Source: Aurantimonadaceae bacterium (GTDB lineage: Bacteria; Pseudomonadota; Alphaproteobacteria; Rhizobiales; Rhizobiaceae). Taken from it: DNA of 8,482 bases. The position numbers and the translations under genes are program-made. The stretch spans positions 1-8,482 of the forward strand of contig QIIJ01000027.1 of the NCBI GenBank assembly GCA_003232595.1, given 5' to 3'. Below the pieces are notes generated by a model. That model did not search any database and had not been told where the DNA came from. It saw nothing but the letters and a program-made list of their open reading frames with translations. Below, in pieces: positions 1 to 5,853 of the stretch. Positions within the stretch are counted from its first letter, which is position 1. Each line of letters starts with the position of its first letter.

Positions 1-896
1 ACGCTCAATATCAGGCGATTGTCAGACAATGAGAGTTTTACGGCGCGCCCGCGATCTGACGAAATTGTCGAAACACGGTCGACGGCCGATGTAAATGTTG
101 TGCGTTCAAGCACCAGTTCCTTGTCATTTCCGGACGGAATCACCCGGTTGTAATCGGGAAATGTGCCATCAATCAGCTTCGATGTGAGTACCAGGGTATC
201 GAGGCTCAGCCGTATTTTGGTATCGGACAATTCAACATTGACAGAGCCATCGGGATCTTCAAGCAGGCGCTGAATTTCGCCGACCGCCTTGCGGGGAACA
301 ATGATACCCGGCATGTCCTCGCAGCCCTTTGGCGCTTCAATCTGGGCCCGCGCCAACCGGTGGCCATCGGTGGCAACAGCACGCAAAACCACCTCGCCGT
401 CATCTTCAACGCTGTGGAGGTAGATGCCATTTAAATAATAGCGGGTTTCTTCGGTTGAAATTGCAAACTGGGTTCGGTCTACAAGCCCCTTAAGGCTGGT
501 CGCCGGCAGCCGAAATGTGTGGCTGAATTCGCCGGCTGTAAGATCCGGAAAATCGGATTCCGGCAACATTTGCAATTTGAACCGGGATTTGCCCGAGGCG
601 AGATCCATCGTTGCATCATCACTCACAGATAACATGACCTCCGCTCCGTCAGGCAGTTTTCGCACAATATCATAGAGCATGTGCGCAGGCACAGTGGTGG
701 CACCAGACTGCTCGACGACAGCCGGTGCGGTTTCGGTGATCTCAAGATCAAGGTCGGTTGCTTTCAAATGCAATTCACCGCCATCGGCGCGCAATAGAAC
801 ATTGGACAGAATCGGAATTGTATTTCGTCGCTCGACAACACGCTGAACGTGATTGAGGGACTTTAGCAGACTTGATCTTTCAAGGGTGACACGCAT
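1..896 (-). CDS. dnaN: DNA polymerase III subunit beta (sliding clamp), 3' part outside the window
   Basis: The product is the ring-shaped clamp that tethers DNA polymerase III to DNA and docks other replication and repair proteins. The reading frame is open from the ATG at 894-896 to the left edge, giving 298 codons of a family that usually has about 370 residues. What is missing is therefore the C-terminal part, including much of domain 3. Recognisable clamp segments are the start MRVTLERSSLLKSLNHVQ, ERRNTIPILSNVLL, LKATDLDLEI, RAVATDGHRLA in domain 2, and KLIDGTFPDYNRVIP leading into domain 3, then SSDRGRAVKLSLSDN near the edge. A weak GGAA lies about 11 bases before the ATG. The gene follows dnaA on the same strand after 206 bases, the common dnaA-dnaN order, and recF often comes next in relatives. 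No frameshift or odd residue was seen. Confidence 0.97.
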   Translation of the reverse strand, partial: MRVTLERSSLLKSLNHVQRVVERRNTIPILSNVLLRADGGELHLKATDLDLEITETAPAVVEQSGATTVPAHMLYDIVRKLPDGAEVMLSVSDDATMDLASGKSRFKLQMLPESDFPDLTAGEFSHTFRLPATSLKGLVDRTQFAISTEETRYYLNGIYLHSVEDDGEVVLRAVATDGHRLARAQIEAPKGCEDMPGIIVPRKAVGEIQRLLEDPDGSVNVELSDTKIRLSLDTLVLTSKLIDGTFPDYNRVIPSGNDKELVLERTTFTSAVDRVSTISSDRGRAVKLSLSDNRLILS

Positions 897-927
897 GACA
901 AAATTCCGATTAAAATGAATTTCCCGC

Positions 928-954
928 ATTGCCAGGAACCAGGTTGCTGGCAAT
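928..954 (-). promoter_or_regulatory. Stem-loop in the dnaN leader
   Basis: A perfect 8-base inverted repeat, ATTGCCAG (928-935) and CTGGCAAT (947-954), encloses 11 bases. After one mismatch three more pairs can form around a 3-base loop. It ends 31 bases before the dnaN start codon (894-896) on the dnaN-sense strand. No T-run follows, so it is not a standard terminator. It could be a leader structure, an mRNA stabiliser or a protein site. The structure is seen directly; its function is not known. Confidence 0.4.
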
Positions 955-979
955 AGTGTAAAATGCGAAAATTTCTCCG

Positions 980-1008
980 GTATTTCAAGTGAAACAGTTA
1001 AATGTCAA
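980..1008 (-). promoter_or_regulatory. Possible dnaN promoter
   Basis: On the minus strand a perfect TTGACA (1003-1008) is followed after 17 bases by AAATAC (980-985), a poor -10 box. A better -10-like TACACT lies further downstream but at the wrong distance. The placement between the post-dnaA stem-loop and dnaN suits a separate dnaN promoter. The weak -10 keeps the confidence low. Confidence 0.3.
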
Positions 1009-1040
1009 TTACTTCCCACCGGTTTAACAGGGGATAATGT

Positions 1041-1066
1041 CAAACCGCCGGAAATTCGGCGATTTG
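1041..1066 (-). terminator. Stem-loop after dnaA, possible weak terminator or attenuator
   Basis: On the minus strand CAAATCGCCG (1066-1057) pairs with CGGCGGTTTG (1050-1041) around a 6-base loop. This gives a 10-pair stem with one T-G wobble. On the plus strand the same position is a C-A mismatch, so the structure favours the dnaA-dnaN transcript. It begins about 36 bases after the dnaA stop codon. The following bases are ACATTATCC, with no U-run, so a full Rho-independent terminator is not supported. It may reduce read-through from dnaA to dnaN or protect the dnaA 3' end. Confidence 0.35.
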
Positions 1067-1102
1067 AAGGCGCTGGTTTTTATTATTTGGCACTGAGTCC
1101 TG

Positions 1103-2710
1103 CTATTCGGTGATCAGCCGCTTGAGCAGTTCGATCTCGTGGGAGAGCTTTACATCATCGCTCGACATCTTTTCAACCTTGCGAACCGCATGCAGCACGG
1201 TTGTATGATCTCTGCCACCAAACCGGCGGCCAATTTCCGGCAGGGATCGCGGTGTCAGCACCTTTGACAGATACATGGCGATCTGACGGGGGCGAACAAT
1301 AATCCGGGTTCGGCGATTGGACAAAAGATCGTTGCGGGAGACATTATAATGTTGGGATACCACCTTTTGAATATCTTCAATGCGTATACGTTTTTGCTCG
1401 CTGGTCTGAACCAAATGTTTCAGTAGTGTTTTTGCGGATTCGAAATCCACCGTCCCATCCGAAAAACGGTGTTGAACAAGCAACTGATTGAATGCCCCGT
1501 CCACATCGCGACCGGAAGTGGTGATGGTTCTGGCGACATAATCGAGAATATCGGGTGAAATTTCCAATTCGGGATCTTCAAGCGATGCCTCTTCGTGACG
1601 CAGTGCCAGCATGGAACGCCGCATTTCAAGGTCCGGGGAGACAATTTCGAGCGCAACCCCGCCCTGTAGTCGCGAGCGCACTCTTGCATTAAGCGATTCA
1701 AGCTCGGCAGGCGGACGGTCCGCTGCCACCACCACCTGTTTTGCACTGTCAATCAATGCATTCAGCAAATGGCAAAACTCCTGTTGAATCGACTTGCCCT
1801 GCAAAAATTGCATGTCATCAATGATCAAGAGGTCAATTTCGCGCAAGGTCTCCTTGAACGAAAGGGCCGACTGATCGCGGATCGCAGAAGCAAACCGCCA
1901 CATGAAATATTCGGCCGTAAGATATAGAACCTTTTTCCCGCCGGTGCGCCGGGCAGACCAGGCAATCGCCTGCAGCAAATGAGTTTTCCCAAGACCAACG
2001 GATGCATGGATAAACAACGGGTTAAAGCTGGTAGCACCCTTACCCGATTCGGTAACCGATCGCGCCGCCGCATAGGCCATCCGATTGGAAGCCCCTTCGA
2101 CAAAGGTTGGAAATGTGTAACGCGGGTCCAGCGGCGAGCCGGCAAAACCCTGGGCAGAATCACCAATTGACAACGACTGACCTGATGGGGAGCAGGATGG
2201 AAACTGGCCTGTTTTACCGGTAGCCATCGTTCGGGCCCGGTTGGCCGGTTTTGAATTTGAACCCGCTGGCACTGTCGGGCGCGCGGCACTGCGAACGATG
2301 ATATTCACTTTGAGAATGTCGGGCTTTTCTTCCTGCCAGAGCTTGAGCATCGTATCGGCATAGTGTGAATTTATCCAGGACTTCAAGAACGCTGTGGGCA
2401 CGGAATGCGAGATAATTCCAGTGGAAACGGTATCAAGTTTCAGGCGCCCGAACCAGCTGTTGAATACTTCTGATCCAAGCTTGGTTTTCAAGCGGGCCCG
2501 AATCCGGTCCCACATCTGCATTTCCTGCCCGGAACCGGCAAGTGCGGAATCCTTCGCAATGTCGTGTCCCTTTGCATTAACAGGAACGCTGTGTGCTGGC
2601 GAAGTGTTTACCGGTTTTGGGCGTCTCCTGGGTGCTGCTGAAAAACTCTGGTTTGGTACATTTTTGTCAATTCCCTGCGTCGGTTGAGCCATCAAATTAG
2701 CCGCTTCCAT
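1103..2710 (-). CDS. dnaA: Chromosomal replication initiator protein DnaA
   Basis: DnaA binds origin boxes and opens the duplex as an ATP-bound AAA+ filament. Numbering from the ATG at 2710 (535 aa): domain I begins near residue 66 with MWDRIRARLKTKLG and includes SWFGRLKL and FLKSWIN. A disordered linker follows to about 193. The AAA+ domain starts at LDPRYTFPTFVEG, with Walker A ASVGLGKTHLL near 236-246 and Walker B LLIIDDMQF near 294-302. The C-terminal helix-turn-helix has RPRQIAMYLSK and the signature GGRDHTTVLHA near 498-508. The start is uncertain. The frame stays open back to a TTG at 2803. ATG 2710 has GGGG seven bases upstream. ATG 2692 is also possible. ATG 2515 has the best ribosome site (AGGA, seven bases) and would begin exactly at domain I, giving 470 aa. 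The core is intact, with a TAG stop at 1103-1105. Confidence 0.95.
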   Translation of the reverse strand: MEAANLMAQPTQGIDKNVPNQSFSAAPRRRPKPVNTSPAHSVPVNAKGHDIAKDSALAGSGQEMQMWDRIRARLKTKLGSEVFNSWFGRLKLDTVSTGIISHSVPTAFLKSWINSHYADTMLKLWQEEKPDILKVNIIVRSAARPTVPAGSNSKPANRARTMATGKTGQFPSCSPSGQSLSIGDSAQGFAGSPLDPRYTFPTFVEGASNRMAYAAARSVTESGKGATSFNPLFIHASVGLGKTHLLQAIAWSARRTGGKKVLYLTAEYFMWRFASAIRDQSALSFKETLREIDLLIIDDMQFLQGKSIQQEFCHLLNALIDSAKQVVVAADRPPAELESLNARVRSRLQGGVALEIVSPDLEMRRSMLALRHEEASLEDPELEISPDILDYVARTITTSGRDVDGAFNQLLVQHRFSDGTVDFESAKTLLKHLVQTSEQKRIRIEDIQKVVSQHYNVSRNDLLSNRRTRIIVRPRQIAMYLSKVLTPRSLPEIGRRFGGRDHTTVLHAVRKVEKMSSDDVKLSHEIELLKRLITE

Positions 2711-2729
2711 AGATCTGCCCCGTTTTTGC

Positions 2730-2743
2730 GCGCAATTTTGCGC
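2730..2743. repeat. GCGCAATTTTGCGC inverted repeat beside the dnaA start
   Basis: Six-base arms GCGCAA and TTGCGC flank a 2-base spacer. The octamer TTTTGCGC also occurs twice on the plus strand, at 2724-2731 and 2736-2743. The element sits 20-33 bases upstream of the proposed dnaA ATG at 2710. That is where an operator, or a hairpin in the dnaA leader, could act. The symmetry is seen; the role is inferred. Confidence 0.45.
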
Positions 2744-2754
2744 TATTTCATCAT

Positions 2755-2797
2755 TCTTGCGGTCAAGCCGCGCTGTCTTGCGGTCAAGCCGCGCTGT
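2755..2797. repeat. Two-copy 21-base tandem repeat upstream of dnaA
   Basis: The 21-base unit at 2756-2776 is repeated without change at 2777-2797, and one further base at 2755 continues the period. The unit reads CTTGCGGTCAAGC then CGCGCTGT on the plus strand. In the extended dnaA frame each copy would encode TARLDRK. On the minus strand each copy holds a TTGACC, which resembles a -35 box. The repeat lies between the TTG at 2803 and the ATG at 2710, so it is either a duplicated N-terminal segment or, more likely, duplicated leader DNA. Confidence 0.9.
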
Positions 2798-2803
2798 TCC
2801 CAA

Positions 2804-3461
2804 ATACTGGATGTCGCATTGCCGCTACCCGAGGCCCTGCTACTTTGCTGAATACGCAACATACTGAGTATCAAAAATAAAACACACATACCCACTCCGC
2901 ATGTTGCACAAACACGCGATTAGATCAGCATATATACTCACGGAAATCCTATCACTTGTGACAAGATCAAGTACTCAAAAGTATACACTCACAATTTATG
3001 AATGCCCCATTACACATACTACGTTGAATTACTTATGCGATGTTGTTGAACCCAAACGCTTTTCTCCTCAACGGTCAAAGGTCAGGAAGTCATTCTATAG
3101 CCCTTCAACAATTTGAACATACACAGCCACCTTTCCGTGAGCAATATGGGTTGATTAAGAAATCATTAACGACCTGAAATAATGCCGTGTTCGAAATATT
3201 TTTCACGCCCAATCCTGATTTAAAAACGCTTATAAATCAAAGATTTTGTCGCATTTCAGCAGCGTTTATTTATGGCTGCCTGGAACAAAATTTAATTTTT
3301 TTCCCAAAGGCACTTGACTCCGGCGACGGCAAAATAACCACAGGTCAATACCAGGGCCTCTTCGACAACCTAAGGGTAACTTTCTGATTTTATTGAATTA
3401 ATTTTGACAACTATTTTCATATACTTTTTGGCGAATATTTTACGGCATTCACTTCAACAAT
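2804..3461. other. AT-rich gene-free region between dnaA and rpsT
   Basis: This stretch has no convincing gene on either strand. By hand count, 3181-3240 and 3241-3300 are each 40/60 A+T and 3361-3420 is 44/60, clearly above the flanking genes. It must hold the dnaA promoter, since the rpsT terminator closes its far end, but I see no strong -35/-10 pair on the minus strand. Small symmetric signals are present: TACTCA at 2935-2940 and 2972-2977, its complement TGAGTA at 2865-2870, and the 11-base palindrome CTTGTGACAAG at 2955-2965. No clear DnaA box (TTATNCACA) was found; the best, ATAACCACA at 3334-3342, matches 7 of 9. It may be dnaA control DNA or an origin-related region. Confidence 0.6.
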
Positions 3462-3495
3462 AAAAAAGCCGTTTACGATATTTCGCAAACGGCTT
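3462..3495 (-). terminator. Rho-independent terminator of rpsT
   Basis: On the minus strand AAGCCGTTT (3495-3487) pairs perfectly with AAACGGCTT (3474-3466) around a 12-base loop, in which two more pairs can form. Six T residues end the signal (complement of 3462-3467). It starts 25 bases after the rpsT stop codon. It ends the rpsT transcript and separates it from dnaA. Confidence 0.93.
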
Positions 3496-3520
3496 CCAAT
3501 GTTTTGCATTCTGTCGATAA

Positions 3521-3787
3521 TCAGGCCGAAATTGCCTTCACTCTGGCTGACAGTCTTGAAACTTTTCGTGATGCGGTATTTTTGTGAAGCAGACCCTTGC
3601 TTACCGCACTCATAATGACGGACTGCGCATCGCGGAGTGCGGATTGGGCAATGCCTGAATCACCGGCCAGAACCGCTTCATCGACTTTGCGGACATAGCC
3701 GCGCATTCTGGTGCGCTGCGATTTATTGACGGCGGTACGTCTTGCAATTTTACGTGTGGCTTTTTTCGCCGAACTTGTGTTGGCCAT
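3521..3787 (-). CDS. rpsT: 30S ribosomal protein S20
   Basis: S20 is a small basic protein that binds 16S rRNA early in 30S assembly. The product is 88 aa, the normal length. It has the typical start MANTSSAKKATRKIARRTA, the NKSQRTRMRGYVRKV helix, and a C-terminal KNTASRKVSRLSARVKA segment rich in Lys and Arg. An in-frame ATG lies six codons upstream (3805), but the ATG at 3787 is chosen. It gives the family N-terminus and is preceded by a strong ribosome site, AGGAAGGG (minus strand, 3800-3793), five bases before the ATG. The gene has its own upstream promoter signals and a terminator just downstream, so it is transcribed at least partly as a single gene. It lies 210 bases after the enoyl-CoA hydratase gene on the same strand. 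Confidence 0.98.
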   Translation of the reverse strand: MANTSSAKKATRKIARRTAVNKSQRTRMRGYVRKVDEAVLAGDSGIAQSALRDAQSVIMSAVSKGLLHKNTASRKVSRLSARVKAISA

Positions 3788-3887
3788 TTCAGCCCTTCCT
3801 GACACTTGCTAACAGATTTAATTTCGGTGCACTCGACAACGATAAATGCAGACATTGCATATGGCTGTCGGCTGCAATGGGCCGGAC

Positions 3888-3893
3888 ATTATA
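3888..3893 (-). promoter_or_regulatory. rpsT promoter P2, -10 box
   Basis: A perfect TATAAT on the minus strand, preceded by GTT. No good -35 box is found 16-18 bases upstream (CATGGC is the closest). It would start transcripts about 95 bases before the rpsT ATG. It may be a second rpsT promoter downstream of P1. Confidence 0.4.
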
Positions 3894-3927
3894 AACGGCA
3901 CTCCGGATGGCCATGGATTTTGTCGCG

Positions 3928-3956
3928 TATATAAGGCTAAAGTGAACTATCGTCAA
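3928..3956 (-). promoter_or_regulatory. rpsT promoter P1
   Basis: The minus strand has TTGACG (3951-3956), exactly 17 bases, then TATATA (3928-3933). This is a strong sigma-70-type promoter about 140 bases upstream of the rpsT ATG, placed in the gap after the enoyl-CoA hydratase stop codon. It is the best promoter match in the window. Confidence 0.75.
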
Positions 3957-3997
3957 CGAAGAATGTGCGCTTCCATCGGTAACAACGCCGGTGAAGT

Positions 3998-4771
3998 TTA
4001 TTGATCCTTGAATTGGGGTGATCTTTTTTCAATAAAGGCATTCATCCCCTCACTTTGATCCTCAAAGGCAAAGACCGAGTGAAACAACCGGCGCTCAAAT
4101 CTCAAGCCTTCTGCAAGTGTCACCTCATAGGAGCGATTGACGCTCTCTTTGATCATCTGCACCGATGGCAGGGAGAAATCGGCAATCTTTGTGGCAATTT
4201 TCAAAACTTCTTCCTGCAACTCATCGGTCTCCACAACCCGGGAAACAAGCCCGGAACGTTCGGCTTCTTCGGCATTCATCATCCGTCCGGTCAGGCACAT
4301 ATCCATAGCTTTGGATTTGCCGACAAAACGGGTCAGACGCTGGGAACCACCCATTCCCGGCATGACACCGAGTGAGATTTCAGGCTGGCCAAACTTGGCT
4401 GTTGATGCCGCGATGATGAAATCACACATCATTGCAAGCTCGCAACCACCGCCCAGGGCGTAGCCTGAAACTGCCGCAATTACCGGTTTGCGGGCGCGCA
4501 ACAACACATCCCATCCTGCAAACAGATCAAGCTCATAGGTATCCGGATAGGAAAGAGGCTGCATTTCTTTTATATCGGCGCCTGCAGCAAAGGCTTTTTC
4601 TGATCCGGTAATGACCATGCATCCGATTTTGCGGTCTTTTTCGAATTTGGTGACAGCGTCGGCCACTTCCACCATCATTGTGGTATTGAGAGCATTGAGC
4701 GCAGCTGGCCTGTCGAGGGTGATCCAGCCGACTTTGCCGCGTGTTTCAACTTTGATGGTTTCGTAGGCCAT
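3998..4771 (-). CDS. Enoyl-CoA hydratase (crotonase family)
   Basis: The enzyme adds water to 2-trans-enoyl-CoA to give 3-hydroxyacyl-CoA, the second step of fatty acid beta-oxidation, in the cytoplasm. The 257-aa product has the usual length for the short-chain hydratase. The oxyanion-hole segments are AFAAGADI (60-67) and ALGGGCE (105-111). The two catalytic glutamates known in the rat enzyme correspond to Glu111 in GGGCELAMMCD and Glu131 in FGQPEISLGVMPGMGG. Having both glutamates favours a true hydratase over an isomerase or other crotonase, though the physiological substrate cannot be read from sequence. The ATG at 4771 has AAGGA seven bases upstream. The gene begins 37 bases after the mutM stop on the same strand, so the two are probably co-transcribed. 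A crotonase gene between rpsT and mutM is a common arrangement in Hyphomicrobiales. I give no symbol because names vary (fadB1, echA, paaF). Confidence 0.95.
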   Translation of the reverse strand: MAYETIKVETRGKVGWITLDRPAALNALNTTMMVEVADAVTKFEKDRKIGCMVITGSEKAFAAGADIKEMQPLSYPDTYELDLFAGWDVLLRARKPVIAAVSGYALGGGCELAMMCDFIIAASTAKFGQPEISLGVMPGMGGSQRLTRFVGKSKAMDMCLTGRMMNAEEAERSGLVSRVVETDELQEEVLKIATKIADFSLPSVQMIKESVNRSYEVTLAEGLRFERRLFHSVFAFEDQSEGMNAFIEKRSPQFKDQ

Positions 4772-4808
4772 GGGATGTTCCTTTAATTACGCACTGCGAG
4801 CAGATACA

Positions 4809-5702
4809 TCATTTCTGGCATTTGGTGCAATAGAATGTCGAGCGACCGCTTTGGGTAATGCGATGAACTTTACCCGAACAACCGCTCTTTTTACAGCTTT
4901 CACCCTCATGACCATAAACCGCAAAGCTATGCTGAAAATAGCCGAGCGACCCGTCGGTCTGACGGTGGTCCCGAAGTGAAGAACCACCGGCCTCAATGGC
5001 TTCCGATATAATGTCACGGATATGTATCGCCAGTTCGGCGCACTTTTTTGATGGTTTGCCCGATTTGCTGACGATAGTTCCAGCCGAGCGTTTTGGCGAC
5101 AGGCCCGCCCGCCACAGGGCCTCGCATACATATATATTGCCAAGCCCTGCGATCATTTTCTGATTCAGAAGGGCGGCCTTGAGCGGTGCAGACCTGCCGG
5201 CAAATTTTTTGGCCAGATATAAACCATCAAGAGCATTGCCTGTCGGCTCAATGCCCATTTCTGCAAACCATGGATGCTCGCTGATCTCAGACCGCCCGAT
5301 CAGGGTCATAAACCCAAAACGACGTGGATCATTATAGATGATCCTGGCTGTGGAGCCTTTAGATGTTTTGAGATGAAAAACCACATGGTCGTGTTTTTCA
5401 TAAATTCCTTTTGGCAGGGCAAAATTGTCCGACCGGGTACTGTCATCATCCCGCTCAATCCTGAATGAGCCCGACATGCCCAGATGCATGACCAGTACCT
5501 GGCCATTGTCGATATCTGCAAGCAGATATTTCGCCCGCCGCCCCATGCCGGTGATGAAGCGGCCTTCCAGCTTTTTAACAAATTCATCGCCAAACGGAAA
5601 ACGCAGATCCGGCCTTCGCAGCTCAATTCGGGTAATTTCCGCCCTCTCAGCCACTGGCGCCAGACCGCGCCGAACGGTTTCAACTTCTGGCAATTCGGGC
5701 AT
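4809..5702 (-). CDS. mutM: Formamidopyrimidine-DNA glycosylase (Fpg/MutM)
   Basis: MutM removes 8-oxoguanine and formamidopyrimidines from DNA and cuts the abasic strand by beta,delta-elimination. The 297-aa product has all the key parts. The N-terminus MPELPEVE carries the catalytic Pro2 and Glu3, and Lys58 lies in RRAKYLL. The helix-two-turn-helix region is LLNQKMIAGLGNIYVCEAL (179-197). The C-terminal zinc finger uses Cys270, Cys275, Cys292 and Cys295, with Arg287 in the GRST loop. The C-x4-C first pair is the form common in alphaproteobacteria. The frame is open to an ATG at 5789, but Pro2 must follow the start Met, so the start is 5702. No good ribosome site is visible there. mutM is divergent from ubiE across about 150 bases. 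Confidence 0.97.
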   Translation of the reverse strand: MPELPEVETVRRGLAPVAERAEITRIELRRPDLRFPFGDEFVKKLEGRFITGMGRRAKYLLADIDNGQVLVMHLGMSGSFRIERDDDSTRSDNFALPKGIYEKHDHVVFHLKTSKGSTARIIYNDPRRFGFMTLIGRSEISEHPWFAEMGIEPTGNALDGLYLAKKFAGRSAPLKAALLNQKMIAGLGNIYVCEALWRAGLSPKRSAGTIVSKSGKPSKKCAELAIHIRDIISEAIEAGGSSLRDHRQTDGSLGYFQHSFAVYGHEGESCKKSGCSGKVHRITQSGRSTFYCTKCQK

Positions 5703-5757
5703 GGCGGCGTCTGGTTCTCTTAAAGGTGAGCTGATTAACAACAATATCGCAAATTTT

Positions 5758-5776
5758 GCAGCAGTGGCACTGCAGC
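5758..5776. repeat. 19-base dyad in the mutM-ubiE divergent spacer
   Basis: GCAGTGGCACTGC (5761-5773) is a perfect odd palindrome. After one mismatch on each side two more pairs extend it to GCAGCAGTGGCACTGCAGC. The single-base centre does not favour an RNA hairpin, so a site for a dimeric DNA-binding protein is more likely. It lies 56 bases upstream of mutM and 77 bases upstream of ubiE, where it could serve either gene. I see no confident promoter for either gene here. Confidence 0.45.
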
Positions 5777-5853
5777 GCACCTGGAGCAATAGCGTATCGC
5801 AGCGAGTTCGGCTATGATTGTTTCAGCCCCTGTTGCCAATTTGTGGAAAAAGC

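Noticed and set aside
1095..1099. GANTC methylation sites as CcrM control of dnaA (GAGTC here, GACTC at 3315-3319)
   Set aside because: Single isolated sites; one is after the dnaA stop codon, and no cluster at a promoter was found.
1825..2289. Second minus-strand ORF of 154 codons inside dnaA
   Set aside because: Out-of-frame shadow of dnaA; the dnaA frame carries all conserved motifs here.
2901..3116. Plus-strand ORF of 71 codons upstream of dnaA
   Set aside because: No ribosome site before the ATG, no recognisable domain, and it lies in AT-rich control DNA; open frames of this size occur by chance.
3334..3342. ATAACCACA as a DnaA box
   Set aside because: Only 7 of 9 bases match TTATCCACA and there is no cluster of such sites; chance matches of this quality are common.
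3187..3387. Plus-strand ORF of 66 codons starting with GTG
   Set aside because: No ribosome site, GTG start, no family features, and no promoter in front of it.
3404..3425. Plus-strand TTGACA followed by TATACT as a promoter
   Set aside because: The spacing is only 10 bases, and it would point into the rpsT terminator with no gene downstream.
3960..3985. Terminator after the enoyl-CoA hydratase gene
   Set aside because: CACCGG and CCGATG pair only imperfectly and no T-run follows.
5818..5853. TTG start 12 codons upstream of the ubiE ATG
   Set aside because: The ATG at 5854 has a good ribosome site and gives the N-terminus usual for the family.
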